Below, piece by piece: positions 1 to 9,332 of a stretch of 64,000 bases of DNA. The notes under the pieces were generated by a model. The model searched no databases and was not told where the DNA came from. It was given only the letters and a program-made list of their open reading frames with translations. Both the position numbers and the translations under genes were made by a program. Position 1 is the stretch's first letter, and every line of letters begins with the position of its first letter. The stretch is taken from contig OZ026524.1 of assembly GCA_964019695.1 (NCBI GenBank), positions 66,428,223-66,492,222 on the forward strand, given 5' to 3'. This stretch comes from Loripinus fragilis (lineage: Eukaryota; Mollusca; Bivalvia; Lucinida; Lucinidae).

Positions 1-1
1 G

Positions 2-1264
2 ATACTCCTAGTTCTTGGAGCTATTTCCTTTGTAAATGAAAACAGCGAAGATAAAAGAAAGCAGCATGTGTTTAACAGTAAAGCCTCTGAGTCTGAGGAC
101 TGGATTTTCAAACATGTCAAAGAATTTGCCTTCACTGATACAACTGAAGGTTTCAGTACTAGCTCGACTACGGATATTACCAGTGGCAGTCCGTATGAAT
201 CCATTTTGAACGATACAAACGAATTTAGAGACGGAGCGTCTCTAGATGTCACAAGCTACACTACAGAAGTTTCCATAAACCGTTCTGAAAGAAATATCTC
301 TAAATCTGTTAATGGCTTAGATATGGAGACGGATGAAGACAGCTCAGATAGAAGCATAGATACAGATAAAGAAGTGATTGTTGTTGGAGATGAAGATTCA
401 GCATTCTTGCATGCAGAAGTAATAAGAAAATCTATATATATGCACAAAATGGAAAACTATGTTAAACCGCCAAACGAAAGTTGTAAGAGGCGTCTCCCAG
501 CATGTATAGTCGTTGGTGTCGCTAAGAGTGGTACTAGAGAGATTATTGACTTTATGGGTCTGCATCCACATATTGCGATATACTATTTGAAAGAAAGATC
601 GTACGAAATGCCATACTTTTCTCAGGCGTATGATAAAGGTCAAGATTGGTTTCAAAGTCAGATGCCTTGCTCTTATTCAAACCAGATCACTATTATTAAA
701 AATGCCTGGTATTTCAGCAATAGTTATATTCCCGAAAGGATCAAGAATTTTAACGAGAGTATTAAACTAATTCTTCTTGTGAGGGAGCCAGTAGATAGAG
801 CGATATCACAATTTACATTTAGACATCGCACAGATCGTCATGGTGCGTTTTCATTTGATGATGTTGCAATAAAAGGCGATAAAGTCAGGGAAAATGTTCC
901 GTTCTTAGTACGATCTATCTATGGCAAACCAATGGAAAACTGGCTAAAATATTTTAATTTGGATCAATTTCTTATAATCGAAAGCGACGAGTTGAAATAT
1001 CACCCAGCAACAGTGATGACTAAAGTAGAAGACTTTCTTGGTCTCGGACATTATATTTCACCTGAAATGTTCGTGCTTAATAAAGAAAAGGGTTATTACT
1101 ATATCAAGTCTAATTTAACAGAGAGTGGAATGGCCTGTTATGAAAATAATAGAGGGAGGAGTGTCACTAAAGTTAGTCAAAGAACAAGGACAAAGGTTGA
1201 AAAATATTTCAGACCCAGTAACGAACGTTTCTTTAGTCTCGTAAGAAAAACATATAACTGGTAA
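2..1264 (+). CDS. Heparan-sulfate 3-O-sulfotransferase-like enzyme, copy 1 (5' end outside window)
   Basis: The frame is open from base 2 and runs to TAA at 1262-1264. Alignment with copy 2 shows that 16 codons, including the ATG and most of the membrane anchor, lie left of the window; an apparent start at 68 is a GTG inside the gene. The C-terminal two thirds match the 3-O-sulfotransferase family: a PAPS 5'-phosphosulfate loop (IVVGVAKSGTR), a Glu in YEMPYF aligning with the catalytic base, the K of IIKNAWYF, and a 3'-phosphate site REPVDRAISQF with conserved Arg and Ser. The segment before it (about 130 residues, Ser/Thr/Asp/Glu-rich, with N-R-S and N-I-S sequons) is a Golgi-lumen stem. The usual Cys in the KGYYC segment is Tyr here (TAT at 1100-1102), so a family disulfide should be missing. 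No intron or frameshift is visible. The sugar substrate is inferred from family membership only. Confidence 0.85.
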   Translation: MLLVLGAISFVNENSEDKRKQHVFNSKASESEDWIFKHVKEFAFTDTTEGFSTSSTTDITSGSPYESILNDTNEFRDGASLDVTSYTTEVSINRSERNISKSVNGLDMETDEDSSDRSIDTDKEVIVVGDEDSAFLHAEVIRKSIYMHKMENYVKPPNESCKRRLPACIVVGVAKSGTREIIDFMGLHPHIAIYYLKERSYEMPYFSQAYDKGQDWFQSQMPCSYSNQITIIKNAWYFSNSYIPERIKNFNESIKLILLVREPVDRAISQFTFRHRTDRHGAFSFDDVAIKGDKVRENVPFLVRSIYGKPMENWLKYFNLDQFLIIESDELKYHPATVMTKVEDFLGLGHYISPEMFVLNKEKGYYYIKSNLTESGMACYENNRGRSVTKVSQRTRTKVEKYFRPSNERFFSLVRKTYNW

Positions 1265-1630
1265 ACCACATAAAAACGGGCAGTCTGTCCAGTGCCGTTA
1301 TTTTTTAGCTCTCTGGGAATTTTATGCCAAAATTGTTTAACGTGAAATTTCATTATTCTAGCCGGTCTCTGTAGGTGAGCAGGCTGACCTGGACACATAC
1401 CAGAAAGGCAGCGGTTCTGGCGACATTGCCCAATTCAACTTCCCGAAAACCACGCCTACTTTCACTAACTTTCAACTAGTGTCGTCTGTCGATAACCTTA
1501 CAGGGGCATGTATTATATTCTTATTTCTCTTTCAAAACATAGAATGGGGGTACTCAACGAGGCGGTTCTGACGAGTGACTACAAAGTGTATGGTTTTAGC
1601 AGAACTATGAAAATATCATAATTTGTCATT
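1265..1630 (+). repeat. 3' flank of copy 1, duplicated after copy 2
   Basis: This non-coding stretch is nearly the same as 6636-6999 after copy 2, including 'gccggtctctgtaggtgagc' and the run ending in 'aatttgtcat'. The match stops abruptly at about 1630, exactly where a perfect palindrome begins in the other copy. It shows that the duplicated block extended at least 365 bp beyond the stop codon. Copy 3 shares only about the first 80 bp. Confidence 0.85.
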
Positions 1631-1957
1631 TGAAAATACTCATTTCACAACCGTTAAAAAAAATCAAGTTGTTGATGTAACAAAGAATAGCAAAACCATT
1701 TTTTCCCTGTAAATATTAATTTAGCCATGTCATGTGATTGCCTTAACGAAACAATGAAATTCAATTTTGCCTGTTGAAGCCTAGAGGTCACTCAGAAGTT
1801 TTCAACGTTATTCAAGATTACTATTTTTTATTAGCATATAACTGTGGAGCTACAGACCATACTCAAGCTGAACCCTTCGCATACTTTATTGGGCATGTAT
1901 TAGTACTGCTTATTTAAATTTTTGTCCATGTTCAGTATCTGAATGTATAGAACCTGT
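1631..1957. other. Unassigned AT-rich spacer
   Basis: I see no gene and no repeat shared with the rest of the window in this stretch. Confidence 0.5.
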
Positions 1958-2205
1958 TTAACCCTTAATGCGCCAATCACAACAAAAGTCGTCTGCTTTT
2001 CTCGTCTGCTGAAATGTTTGAGAAGCCTCAATGGCAAACAGTGTGGACCCAGATCAGACTGCTCCTATAGGAGCAGTCTGTTCTGGGTCCACGCTGTTTG
2101 CTTCTATACATAATTCGTCAGAAATGTTAGGCAATTATTTGCAGCAGACGACTTCAGCAGACGACATTTTCAGATGCATTTTTTTTCTTGGCGCTTTAAG
2201 GGTAA
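1958..2205. mobile_element. MITE with TTAACCCTTAA... ends and central hairpin
   Basis: The ends are inverted repeats (TTAACCCTTAATGCGCC and GGCGCTTTAAGGGTAA). The centre is a strong hairpin, CAGATCAGACTGCTCC / GGAGCAGTCTGTTCTG. A TTAA-like duplication flanks it. Relatives are at 32311-32491 and 36790-37005, with hairpin fragments near 52326 and 55640. It has no coding capacity. Confidence 0.75.
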
Positions 2206-2740
2206 AGATATCCACACTTTAGAACTCCAAAGAACAGATTAAGACAAACAAACAGCAGACATGCAAACGGAGTGAGATGCACATGCATAACATATTCAGA
2301 CAGACATACACTGACAGACACAGTATGAAGTACATTGTTAATTATATTTTATATTTGTAAATACAGTAAAATATGTCTTTAAAAGCGGCCACTCATAAAT
2401 AGACAAAACAAAGATCTTAATAACAATGGTAGCTTAGTGAAGGTCGAAAGTATTGCAGAATGCTCCAGCATTCTGCAATACTTTTGACCAGCATTAAGCG
2501 AAAATCGGTCTAAAACCCAATTTTGGTCTTCTTTTTTGAGTTATATTTTACATAATTAGCACAGACCAGTGACATAGAGACATTTAGATAGCGTTTCTTC
2601 ATCCATCCATAGTTCAAATGTGGATAGGGTAATTTTGTGTGACAAAAATGCCAAAACAGTGTGTACTTTATATACTTCTTTGCTCGCTGATAAATGTATT
2701 TCAAAATATGCCTTTTTGCTGAGAAACATTTAAAATGCTT
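2206..2740. other. Spacer with a 48-bp hairpin
   Basis: No gene is supported. Positions 2442-2489 form a hairpin, GGTCGAAAGTATTGCAGAAT followed by its near-perfect inverse, probably another foldback element. Confidence 0.5.
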
Positions 2741-3706
2741 AATTTTGAATTCATTTCTTAATTGAATGTATCTCTTACTGAGGGCTTTTGATGGTTTTAA
2801 ATAAAGTTTAAGTAGCTTTTTTATGAAAGTGTTGTTTGTTGTTGCCTAAATATTCTCCCATAAATGAGTTCTAATTCTTGTAACAGGGATGGGTTCTTCC
2901 ATCTTATTCGATACAACCAAGATTGGATTCTTCTTGGTGTTGTATGAGTCATACATTGCATTTATATGTGAAGGGTGGTGGCTCAGTGGCGGAGTGCTTG
3001 ACTGGAGTTCGAGCATCACCGGAGGCACTGCAAAGACACTTTATCCACTACTAAGGACTGGTTCAATCCAGGAAGATCCGTCTCGATATGACTGTAAATA
3101 TAAGCAATAAGTTCAATTTTTGGAATGTTCATGGAATCATGATTACTTTGGGTCTCTTGCAAAGTTAAAGTGAAGCCCGAATTACTTTGCAAGAGACCCA
3201 AAGTGTTCATGGCTCCATGAACATTCAAAAATTTGAATTCATTTCATAAGTTATACATTGCATTTATGTGTGGAGGGTGGTGGCTCAGTGGCGGATTGCT
3301 TGACTGGTGTTCGAGCATCACCTGAGGCACTGCAAAGACACTTTAGCCACTTCTTAGGACTGGTTCAATCCAGGAAGATCCATCTCGATATGACTGTTAA
3401 AATATAAGCAATAAATTTATTTTTTGCAATGTTCATGGAATCATGATTACTTCGGGTCTCTTGCAAAGTTAAAGTGAAGTGTTCATGGTTCCATGAACAT
3501 TCCAAAATTTGAATTCATTTCTTAAGTGAGTTCTAATTCTTGTAACAGGGATGAATTCTTCCATCTTAATGGATACAACCAAGATTGGATTCTTCTTAGT
3601 GTTGTATGAGTCATACATTGCATTTATATGTGGAGGGTGGTGGCTCAGTGGCGGAGTGCTTGACTGGAGTTAGAGCATCAGTGGAGGCACTGCAAAGACA
3701 CTCACA
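2741..3706 (+). repeat. Composite repeat: tRNA-like SINE head plus foldback hairpin, three partial units
   Basis: Each unit has a spacer ('ctcttactgagggcttttga', 'gatacaaccaagattggatt'), then a tRNA-like SINE head with an A box (GGTGGCTCAGTGGCGGAGTG) and B box (GAGTTCGAGCATCACC), then a body ('ggttcaatccaggaagatcc'), then a hairpin whose arms read GGAATGTTCATGGAATCATG and inverse. Heads are at about 2970, 3280 and 3640; hairpins at about 3106-3245 and 3411-3520. The same composite recurs at 12.75-13.95 kb and 15.47-15.95 kb, and the hairpin alone at 54.3 kb, so hairpin and SINE are separable elements. Confidence 0.7.
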
Positions 3707-3985
3707 AGTGCTATCAGATTTATATACATATTAGCATTTAGACCCCCCCCCCCGTGGAAAAAGTTTGACCCCCTTTGAAAATGTTGGACCCCCTCTGAAA
3801 CCTTGGAATATTTTAGTTTTCTCTTTGACATAAACCATTGATAAACCACTGTGAAACTGTAAAAATAAGTTGAGGACTAAAAAAACAACAAAAAACAACA
3901 AAAAACACGTTGTCAGAGCTGTTTTTCTGGCAGTCGGTCCTGGACCCCCCTGCTGGCAAAAATTCCTGGATCCGCGCATGTAAAA
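3707..3985 (-). mobile_element. Dispersed element ending in GGATCCGCGCATG, poly-C side
   Basis: It begins in a C run followed by repeated 'gaccccct' blocks and ends in 'cctggatccgcgcatg'. The inner part (tgaggactaaaaaa..., gttgtcag) is the reverse complement of a copy at 29068-29300. The ends resemble the elements at 8934-9207 and 10397-10698. The 134-codon antisense ORF here is fortuitous. Confidence 0.55.
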
Positions 3986-4094
3986 CATATAAAAGATATG
4001 GAGGGTGTGACCTTCACGCGAGCTACACAAACACGACACCTGTATAAATAGTATGTGGCGTATTTCAGCTCTCGGAATCTGCTGCCATTTCTCC

Positions 4095-4386
4095 TGGGGC
4101 AGACTTGATTTAGCTGTTCCCTTTACTCCTTCCACTCCGAACAGGCAGAACAGAAATCAAGTGTGCTGGCGTACGCCGGAGTACTCCGTATTCCGAGGTG
4201 GTGTAGACAGAACAGTCACGTGACCTGTTCCAAAACAAGATGGCGTAGCACTGCTAGCATGTGTGGAAATAGTTGCATCGCTTGATTTATTCCGGAGTAC
4301 TCCAAAGTGCCCAGTTTTACTTGTTTATGTGGCTGTTCTGGCGTACGCCGAGTACTTTAAAAATTGCTAAATCAAGTCCGCCCCTG
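4095..4386. mobile_element. MITE, GGGC(A/G)GACTTGATTTAGC ends, 3-bp CTG duplication
   Basis: The left end GGGCAGACTTGATTTAGC and right end GCTAAATCAAGTCCGCCC are inverted repeats, and internal 'ggcgtacgccg' and 'ggagtactcc' blocks pair as well. The element sits between 'ttctcctg' and 'ctgaagt'. The matching place upstream of copy 3 (about 18671) reads 'ttctcctgaagt' without it, which is a natural empty site and gives CTG as the target duplication. It therefore entered after the copy 2/3 duplication, or was lost precisely from copy 3. Confidence 0.75.
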
Positions 4387-4395
4387 AAGTTCAAT

Positions 4396-4568
4396 AGAGT
4401 AAAGTCGGGTATATTCGGACAGACAGCTAAATTCGGACAGCGACCTTGTTTGTTTCATATTTCAAGTATTTGAATAAAAAATAATTAACTTAGCAAACAG
4501 TGGATTTACGCCGTTTGTAAATGTGTGTCCGAATTTACCTGGTGTCCGAATATACCCGACTTTACCCT
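4396..4568. mobile_element. MITE, AGAGTAAAGTCGGGTATATT ends (copy upstream of gene copy 2)
   Basis: The ends are inverted repeats: AGAGTAAAGTCGGG and CCCGACTTTACCCT, with repeated TTCGGACA/TGTCCGAA inside. Other copies are at 18682-18896 and 25936-26150. Both of those carry a central hairpin (GAGACGGCTCATAAGGAGCC) that is cleanly absent here. The element is shared by the upstream regions of gene copies 2 and 3, so it predates that duplication. Confidence 0.8.
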
Positions 4569-5007
4569 ATCACGTTCCTGGAGAAATCTAATGGGTTTCA
4601 ACTTCTCTTATTTTTGGTTCTGGTTATAATACACATGTATGTCAAAACCAAAGTCGACAGTTCTGTTATTCATCCAACACAGAGATATCCATTTACACAA
4701 ATTTAAACTTTTTTGTTAATAAATAACAAAAACAAATAATTGTCCTTTCTTTTTGTTGCTTACCCGTTATTGATGTTTGTACCTTCAATATTCAAATTTA
4801 TGATCATATCTACAGCTGATGCGCAAATTCGCCAGAGCCTTCACTGATTGCGTAAACAATAAGTCAGTGAATTCACGTAAATTCGGAATCCTAGGACTAA
4901 AGGTTGTATTTCAAACAATCGAGAGTTACGAATCATAGGGGGTAGACATATAACCCTCAAAATGATTATCTGTATTTTCCTATCAATCATATGTTTGGGT
5001 ACGCAAT

Positions 5008-5192
5008 CGATATCATTTCGAATAGATTCAGATATTTATGAACTATTTTAATAACTGTCAATGAAAACATATGTTTTGGTGCATAAAAGAAATGCCTCAC
5101 TGAGACGTTTCTTTTATGCACCAAAACATATGTTTTCATTGACAGTTATTAAAATAGTTCATAAATATCTGAATCTATTCGAAATGATATCG
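5008..5192. repeat. 185-bp palindrome upstream of gene copy 2
   Basis: The arms are about 85 bp and almost perfect; the outer ends read CGATATCATTTCGAATAGAT and inverse, the inner stem GCATAAAAGAAA / TTTCTTTTATGC. Upstream of copy 3 (19333-19445) only the inner stem and the right arm exist. The ~15-base loop here is the reverse complement of the copy 3 loop with one mismatch. Confidence 0.85.
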
Positions 5193-5241
5193 AATTAGCG
5201 AGTAAATGTATTAAAAAAATGGAGTTCGAATTTTCGAGTTT

Positions 5242-5327
5242 TTACTGTACTTAAATCTAATGTGCTGACTGAAATCAAGCTTAAAAAGTTGCTTTTTGAT
5301 CTTTATATTATCAGATTATAAGGCAAA
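5242..5327 (+). promoter_or_regulatory. Candidate core promoter / 5' UTR of copy 2
   Basis: About 85 bp directly before the ATG are identical by eye to the 85 bp before copy 3 (19505-19590), while DNA further upstream differs by point changes, insertions and the palindrome. The start context is gcaaaATGa, with A at -3. This retained identity suggests a shared 5' UTR or promoter, but recent duplication alone could also explain it. No clear TATA box can be assigned. Confidence 0.4.
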
Positions 5328-6635
5328 ATGAGGAGCCCCTCGAATAAACTATTTATATGGATAGTTTTGCTGTTGGTACTCCTAGTTCTTGGAGCTATTT
5401 CTTTTGTAAATAAAAACAGCGAAGATAAAAGAAAGCAGCATGTGTTTAACAGAAAAGCCTCTGAGTCTGAGGACTGGATTTTCAAACATGTAAAAAAAAT
5501 TGCCTTCACTGACACAACTGAAGGTTTCAGTATTAGCTCGACTACGGATATTACCAGTGGCAGTCCGTATGAATCCATTTTGAACGACCCAAACGAATTT
5601 AGAGACGGGGCGTCTCTAGATGTCACAAGCTACACTACAGAAGTTTCCATAAACCGTTCTGAAAGAAATATCTCTAAATCTGTTAAAGGCTTAGATATGG
5701 AGACGGATGAAGACAGCTCGGATAGAGGCATAGTCACAGATAAAGAAGTGATTGTTGGAGATGAAGATTCAGCATTCTTGCATGCAGAAGTAATAAGAAA
5801 ATCTATATATATGCACAAAATGGAAAACTATGTTAAACCGCCACACGAAAGTTGTAAGAGGCGTCTCCCAGTATGTATAGTCGTTGGTGTCGCTAAGAGT
5901 GGTACTAGAGAGATTATTGACTTTATGGGCCTGCATCCACACATTGTGATATACTATTTGAAAGAAAGATCGTATGAAATGCCATACTTTTCTAGGGCGT
6001 ATGATAAAGGTCAAGATTGGTTTCAAAGTCAGATGCCTTGCTCTTATTCAAACCAGATCACTATTATTAAAAATGCCTGGTATTTCAGCAATAGTTATAT
6101 TCCTGAAAGGATCAAGAATTTTAACGAGAGTATCAAACTAATTCTTCTTGTAAGGGAGCCAGTAGAAAGAGCGGTATCACAATTTACATTTCAACATCGC
6201 CAAGATCGCCATGGTGCGTTTTCATTTGATGACGTTGCATTAAAATGTGATAAAGTCAGGGAAAATATTCCGTTTTTATTACGATCTATATATGGCAAAC
6301 CAATGGAAAACTGGCTAAAATATTTTAATTTGGATCAATTTCTTATAATCGAAAGCGACGAGTTGAAATATCACCCAGCAGCAGTGATGACTAAAGTAGA
6401 AGACTTTCTTGGTCTTGGACATTATATTACGCCTGAAATGTTCGTGCTTAATAAAGAAAAGGGTTATTACTGTATAAAGTCTAATTTAACAGAGAGTGGA
6501 ATGGCATGTTATGAAAATGATAGAGGGAGGAGTGTCACTAAAGTTAGTCAAAGAACAAGGACAAAGCTTGAAAAATATTTCAGACCCAGTAACGAACGTT
6601 TCTTTAGTCTCATAAGAAAAACATATAACTGGTAA
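5328..6635 (+). CDS. Heparan-sulfate 3-O-sulfotransferase-like enzyme, copy 2 (complete)
   Basis: 435 residues, no introns. Residues 8-24 form a single hydrophobic anchor after a short basic tail (type II Golgi topology). Residues 30-165 are an acidic Ser/Thr-rich stem with N-R-S (109) and N-I-S (114) sequons. The sulfotransferase domain follows: PAPS 5' loop IVVGVAKSGTR (184-194), candidate catalytic Glu217 in YEMPYF, Lys248 in IIKNAWYF, and Arg276/Ser284 of the 3'-phosphate site. Cys382 and Cys394 match the conserved disulfide of the family, and the end FRPSNERFFSLIRKTYNW resembles the family C-terminus. Expected activity is transfer of sulfate from PAPS to glucosamine in a heparan-type chain in the Golgi; the actual acceptor is not shown. 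The P-loop reads KSG where many family members have KGG. The start is supported by the anchor and by the same ATG in copy 3. Confidence 0.9.
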   Translation: MRSPSNKLFIWIVLLLVLLVLGAISFVNKNSEDKRKQHVFNRKASESEDWIFKHVKKIAFTDTTEGFSISSTTDITSGSPYESILNDPNEFRDGASLDVTSYTTEVSINRSERNISKSVKGLDMETDEDSSDRGIVTDKEVIVGDEDSAFLHAEVIRKSIYMHKMENYVKPPHESCKRRLPVCIVVGVAKSGTREIIDFMGLHPHIVIYYLKERSYEMPYFSRAYDKGQDWFQSQMPCSYSNQITIIKNAWYFSNSYIPERIKNFNESIKLILLVREPVERAVSQFTFQHRQDRHGAFSFDDVALKCDKVRENIPFLLRSIYGKPMENWLKYFNLDQFLIIESDELKYHPAAVMTKVEDFLGLGHYITPEMFVLNKEKGYYCIKSNLTESGMACYENDRGRSVTKVSQRTRTKLEKYFRPSNERFFSLIRKTYNW

Positions 6636-6999
6636 ACCACATAAATACGCGCAGTCTCCCCATTGCCGTTATTTTTAGCTCTCTGGGAATTTTACGCCAA
6701 AATTGTTTAATGTGAAATTTCATTATTCTAGCCGGTCTCTGTAGGTGAGCAGGCTGACCGGGACACATACTAGGAAGGCAGCGGTTCTGGCGACATTGCC
6801 CAATTCAACTTCCTGAAAACCACGCCTACTTTCACTATCTTTCAACTAGTGTCGTCTGTCGATAACCTTACAGGAGCATGTATTATATTCTAGTTTCTCT
6901 TTCAAAACATAGAATGGGGGTACTCAACGAGGCAGTTCTGACGAGTGACCACAATCTGTATGGTTTTAGCAGAAATATGAAAATATCATAATTTGTCAT
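6636..6999 (+). repeat. 3' flank of copy 2, duplicated from or with that of copy 1
   Basis: It matches 1265-1630 after copy 1 with scattered substitutions and ends at 'aatttgtcat', where the palindrome at 7000 begins. No coding sequence is visible. Confidence 0.85.
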
Positions 7000-7061
7000 G
7001 GGTACTAAGTCCACTTCGTTCCTTACGCTCGAGCGCAAGGAACGAAGTGGACTTAGTACCC
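7000..7061. repeat. 62-bp near-perfect palindrome at the duplication edge
   Basis: The left arm begins GGGTACTAAGTCCACTTCGT and the right arm is its inverse; the 31-bp arms differ by one base and meet at CGCTCGAGCG with no loop. The homology with the flank of copy 1 stops at this exact point. Confidence 0.85.
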
Positions 7062-8933
7062 TTGGCTTGCGAAGATGTTACCCAGCATGCAACGCGTTAA
7101 AAGGCGTTATAGATGTTGTCAGATAAGGCTCACAGTAGTTTGAACTGAATGATCAGATAGTATTGATGGGCCTCATGCAGGTTACTCTCTATCTAAATCT
7201 GAAAGAGGTGTTAGTTTGCATGTACGAGGGGGGTTCAATATGTAATGAAAACCCATTCATAACTCCATCCAAAAACGCGTTAGGATTTTATGCTATATGC
7301 CAAACGAAAGATCAAAGCGTCGACGTTGAAATGAAACATAAAACATTATTTTATCTTACCAATTTTAATAAGTTACAGACTTGTTAAAAAGCACACTAAT
7401 ATACACTGCATATATTTTTCTCCGAATTGTAAAGACTGATTTCGACAAAGGTAGAAAGGCATGCTGTATTTTCTGAAACAAACATTTTAAAACATGCATG
7501 AATCACATATTCATAATTTTCTGACTCATTTCCCCTTTATCTGCTATAAGGATACAGTCTTTTGACCGGTACCGATTTCTCGTGCAAACGGTTTTATTGC
7601 ATTACCCCCTCTTACGTTGACGTCGTTTAAAGCAATGGACGTAACACTAAAATACGCACGGTTCTTGAAAATCGGAATCGTGGTCACCTGCTGGGAAAGG
7701 GCTGACCTCTTGGCTCTCGTTTGTGGTGTCTTCTGTGAGTTTGTCACTTTCCCATTGGTATCCTGGGTCAGGTGTGGTACTTGATCGTATCGATTCCTGA
7801 TCTTTGCAACCTTACTTACTTTGTACCAGGAAAGGACAATTTCGATTGTATCGAAGTTTCAATACATACAGTGCATAGGCAGCAGACCAGTTAAACTGAA
7901 ACCAATATCTAGGGGTATCTCATCTGAGTGGTATACCGTTTTCGTTTCCTATAATTATATTGTCTGAAATAAACCAGCCAGATTATGTACATCTAAATAT
8001 GTGTAACAATGTCCAAATAATGCATCCGAATGCAAAAATCGATGAAACGAGGTATTTTGTCTGATCCATTTCAGTGTAAGCCAGAGATGGCATTCTTTTA
8101 AGTGATTTTCTTATTTCAATTGACGTACTTGGGGTACTTTATGAGTGAGATTAAATATGGAAATTTCAAAATCGGCTGTATTACTTGCAAATGAACATCA
8201 AAGCGACCAGCAAAAATGATACAACTAATTTTCGTATAAATTTTCGCTACGTATTTGTTCACGCAAAAATGGCTCTGTCAGTGGAATGCCGGAAAATGTA
8301 GCATCAAGGAGGATTTAAACCAAAATGGCAGCCTCAGTTTCTTCATAGAATGTGAAGCAATTTAAAAAAAATATTTACAGGTATAAATAACCAATATATA
8401 GATATTTACCACACGAAGAAGCAGACTGAAAACATCCCTCGTTCACGTAGTTATCTGTTTTATGAAAACATTGTTTTATTTCATATCGCAGTGTACTTTT
8501 GCAACCTATCTTGAAAGTGGCTTGTGTAAATTAGGTAAAGAGCTGGACTACTGCAATTTTACAATTATTTAGCTAAGAAACAGACCCTTAAATGAAAGTA
8601 GTTATGAAGTGTGTAAATATAAAACTTTGGGATTTACTGGGCTGTTTTCATTACATATTGAACGCCCCTCGTACATGCATGCTTAATCCTTTTCAGACCA
8701 ATGCAATTTTCCTTAAAGCTACATACTATAAAGTCAGTATGGTCAGTATGGTATATATTGAGGGATCACAGGTCAATATTTTTTAAAAAAATATTTTATT
8801 TCTTTCGCCAAAAATCGAACAGTGTAGACCCTTATGAAATATAATGCGGCATTTTATCTGTGCCAACACCGTTTGACAAAGTATCAGTTTAGGGGTTTCC
8901 GAACATGTTTTATTACTTTTCATACATAACAAA
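7062..8933. other. Gene-free spacer with a retroelement 3' fragment
   Basis: No gene is supported; the ORFs present are short and featureless. Positions about 7680-7823 match the 3' end of the retroelement family described at 13.9-15.5 kb ('ctgggtcaggtgtggtactt', ending 'cttacttacttt'), here in + orientation. The rest is AT-rich with no repeat recognised inside the window. Confidence 0.5.
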
Positions 8934-9207
8934 CATGCGCGGATCCAGAAAACTTTGTCAGAGGGGGTTAAACTTTGACAACGTTTTTTTAGTTGATGGG
9001 GGGATAGAGGATCAAAATATCACTATAAATGGGCCATCATCGGCCCGCCATTAAATGGCGTTTCGCTGGTGTGCTGATGATGGCCCAACATTGAATGCTG
9101 GCTTGGTAGCTTTGTGATTGTTCAGGGGATCTGGATCAGAATTGCTAAGAAACCCTATATTTTGTGATTTTTCAGGTGTTGTCCTTTGCCCTCTGGATTT
9201 GCGCATG
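8934..9207. mobile_element. Foldback/MITE with CATGCGCGGATCCAGA ends, copy A
   Basis: The ends read CATGCGCGGATCCAGA and CTCTGGATTTGCGCATG. A central hairpin contains TGGGCCATCATCGGCCCGCC with an inverse partner. A closely related copy lies at 10397-10698. Confidence 0.7.
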
Positions 9208-9332
9208 ACAAAGCATACAATTAAGATTTATTGGGCTTGATAAGTGGGTATTTTAGATTTGTATTTTACTAATTTCACCACATCATATATGGCCCAGTAC
9301 ATTAAATTGTGGTACTATATGTAATTATATAT
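9208..9332. other. Short spacer
   Basis: No feature is seen between two mobile elements. Confidence 0.4.

Noticed and set aside
68..1264. Start of copy 1 at a GTG codon inside the window
   Set aside because: The same frame is open to base 2 and aligns with the anchor of copy 2; the true ATG must lie 5' of the window.
3731..4135. 134-codon minus-strand ORF
   Set aside because: It spans a poly-G/poly-C run and the edge of mobile elements; low-complexity product with no domain signs.
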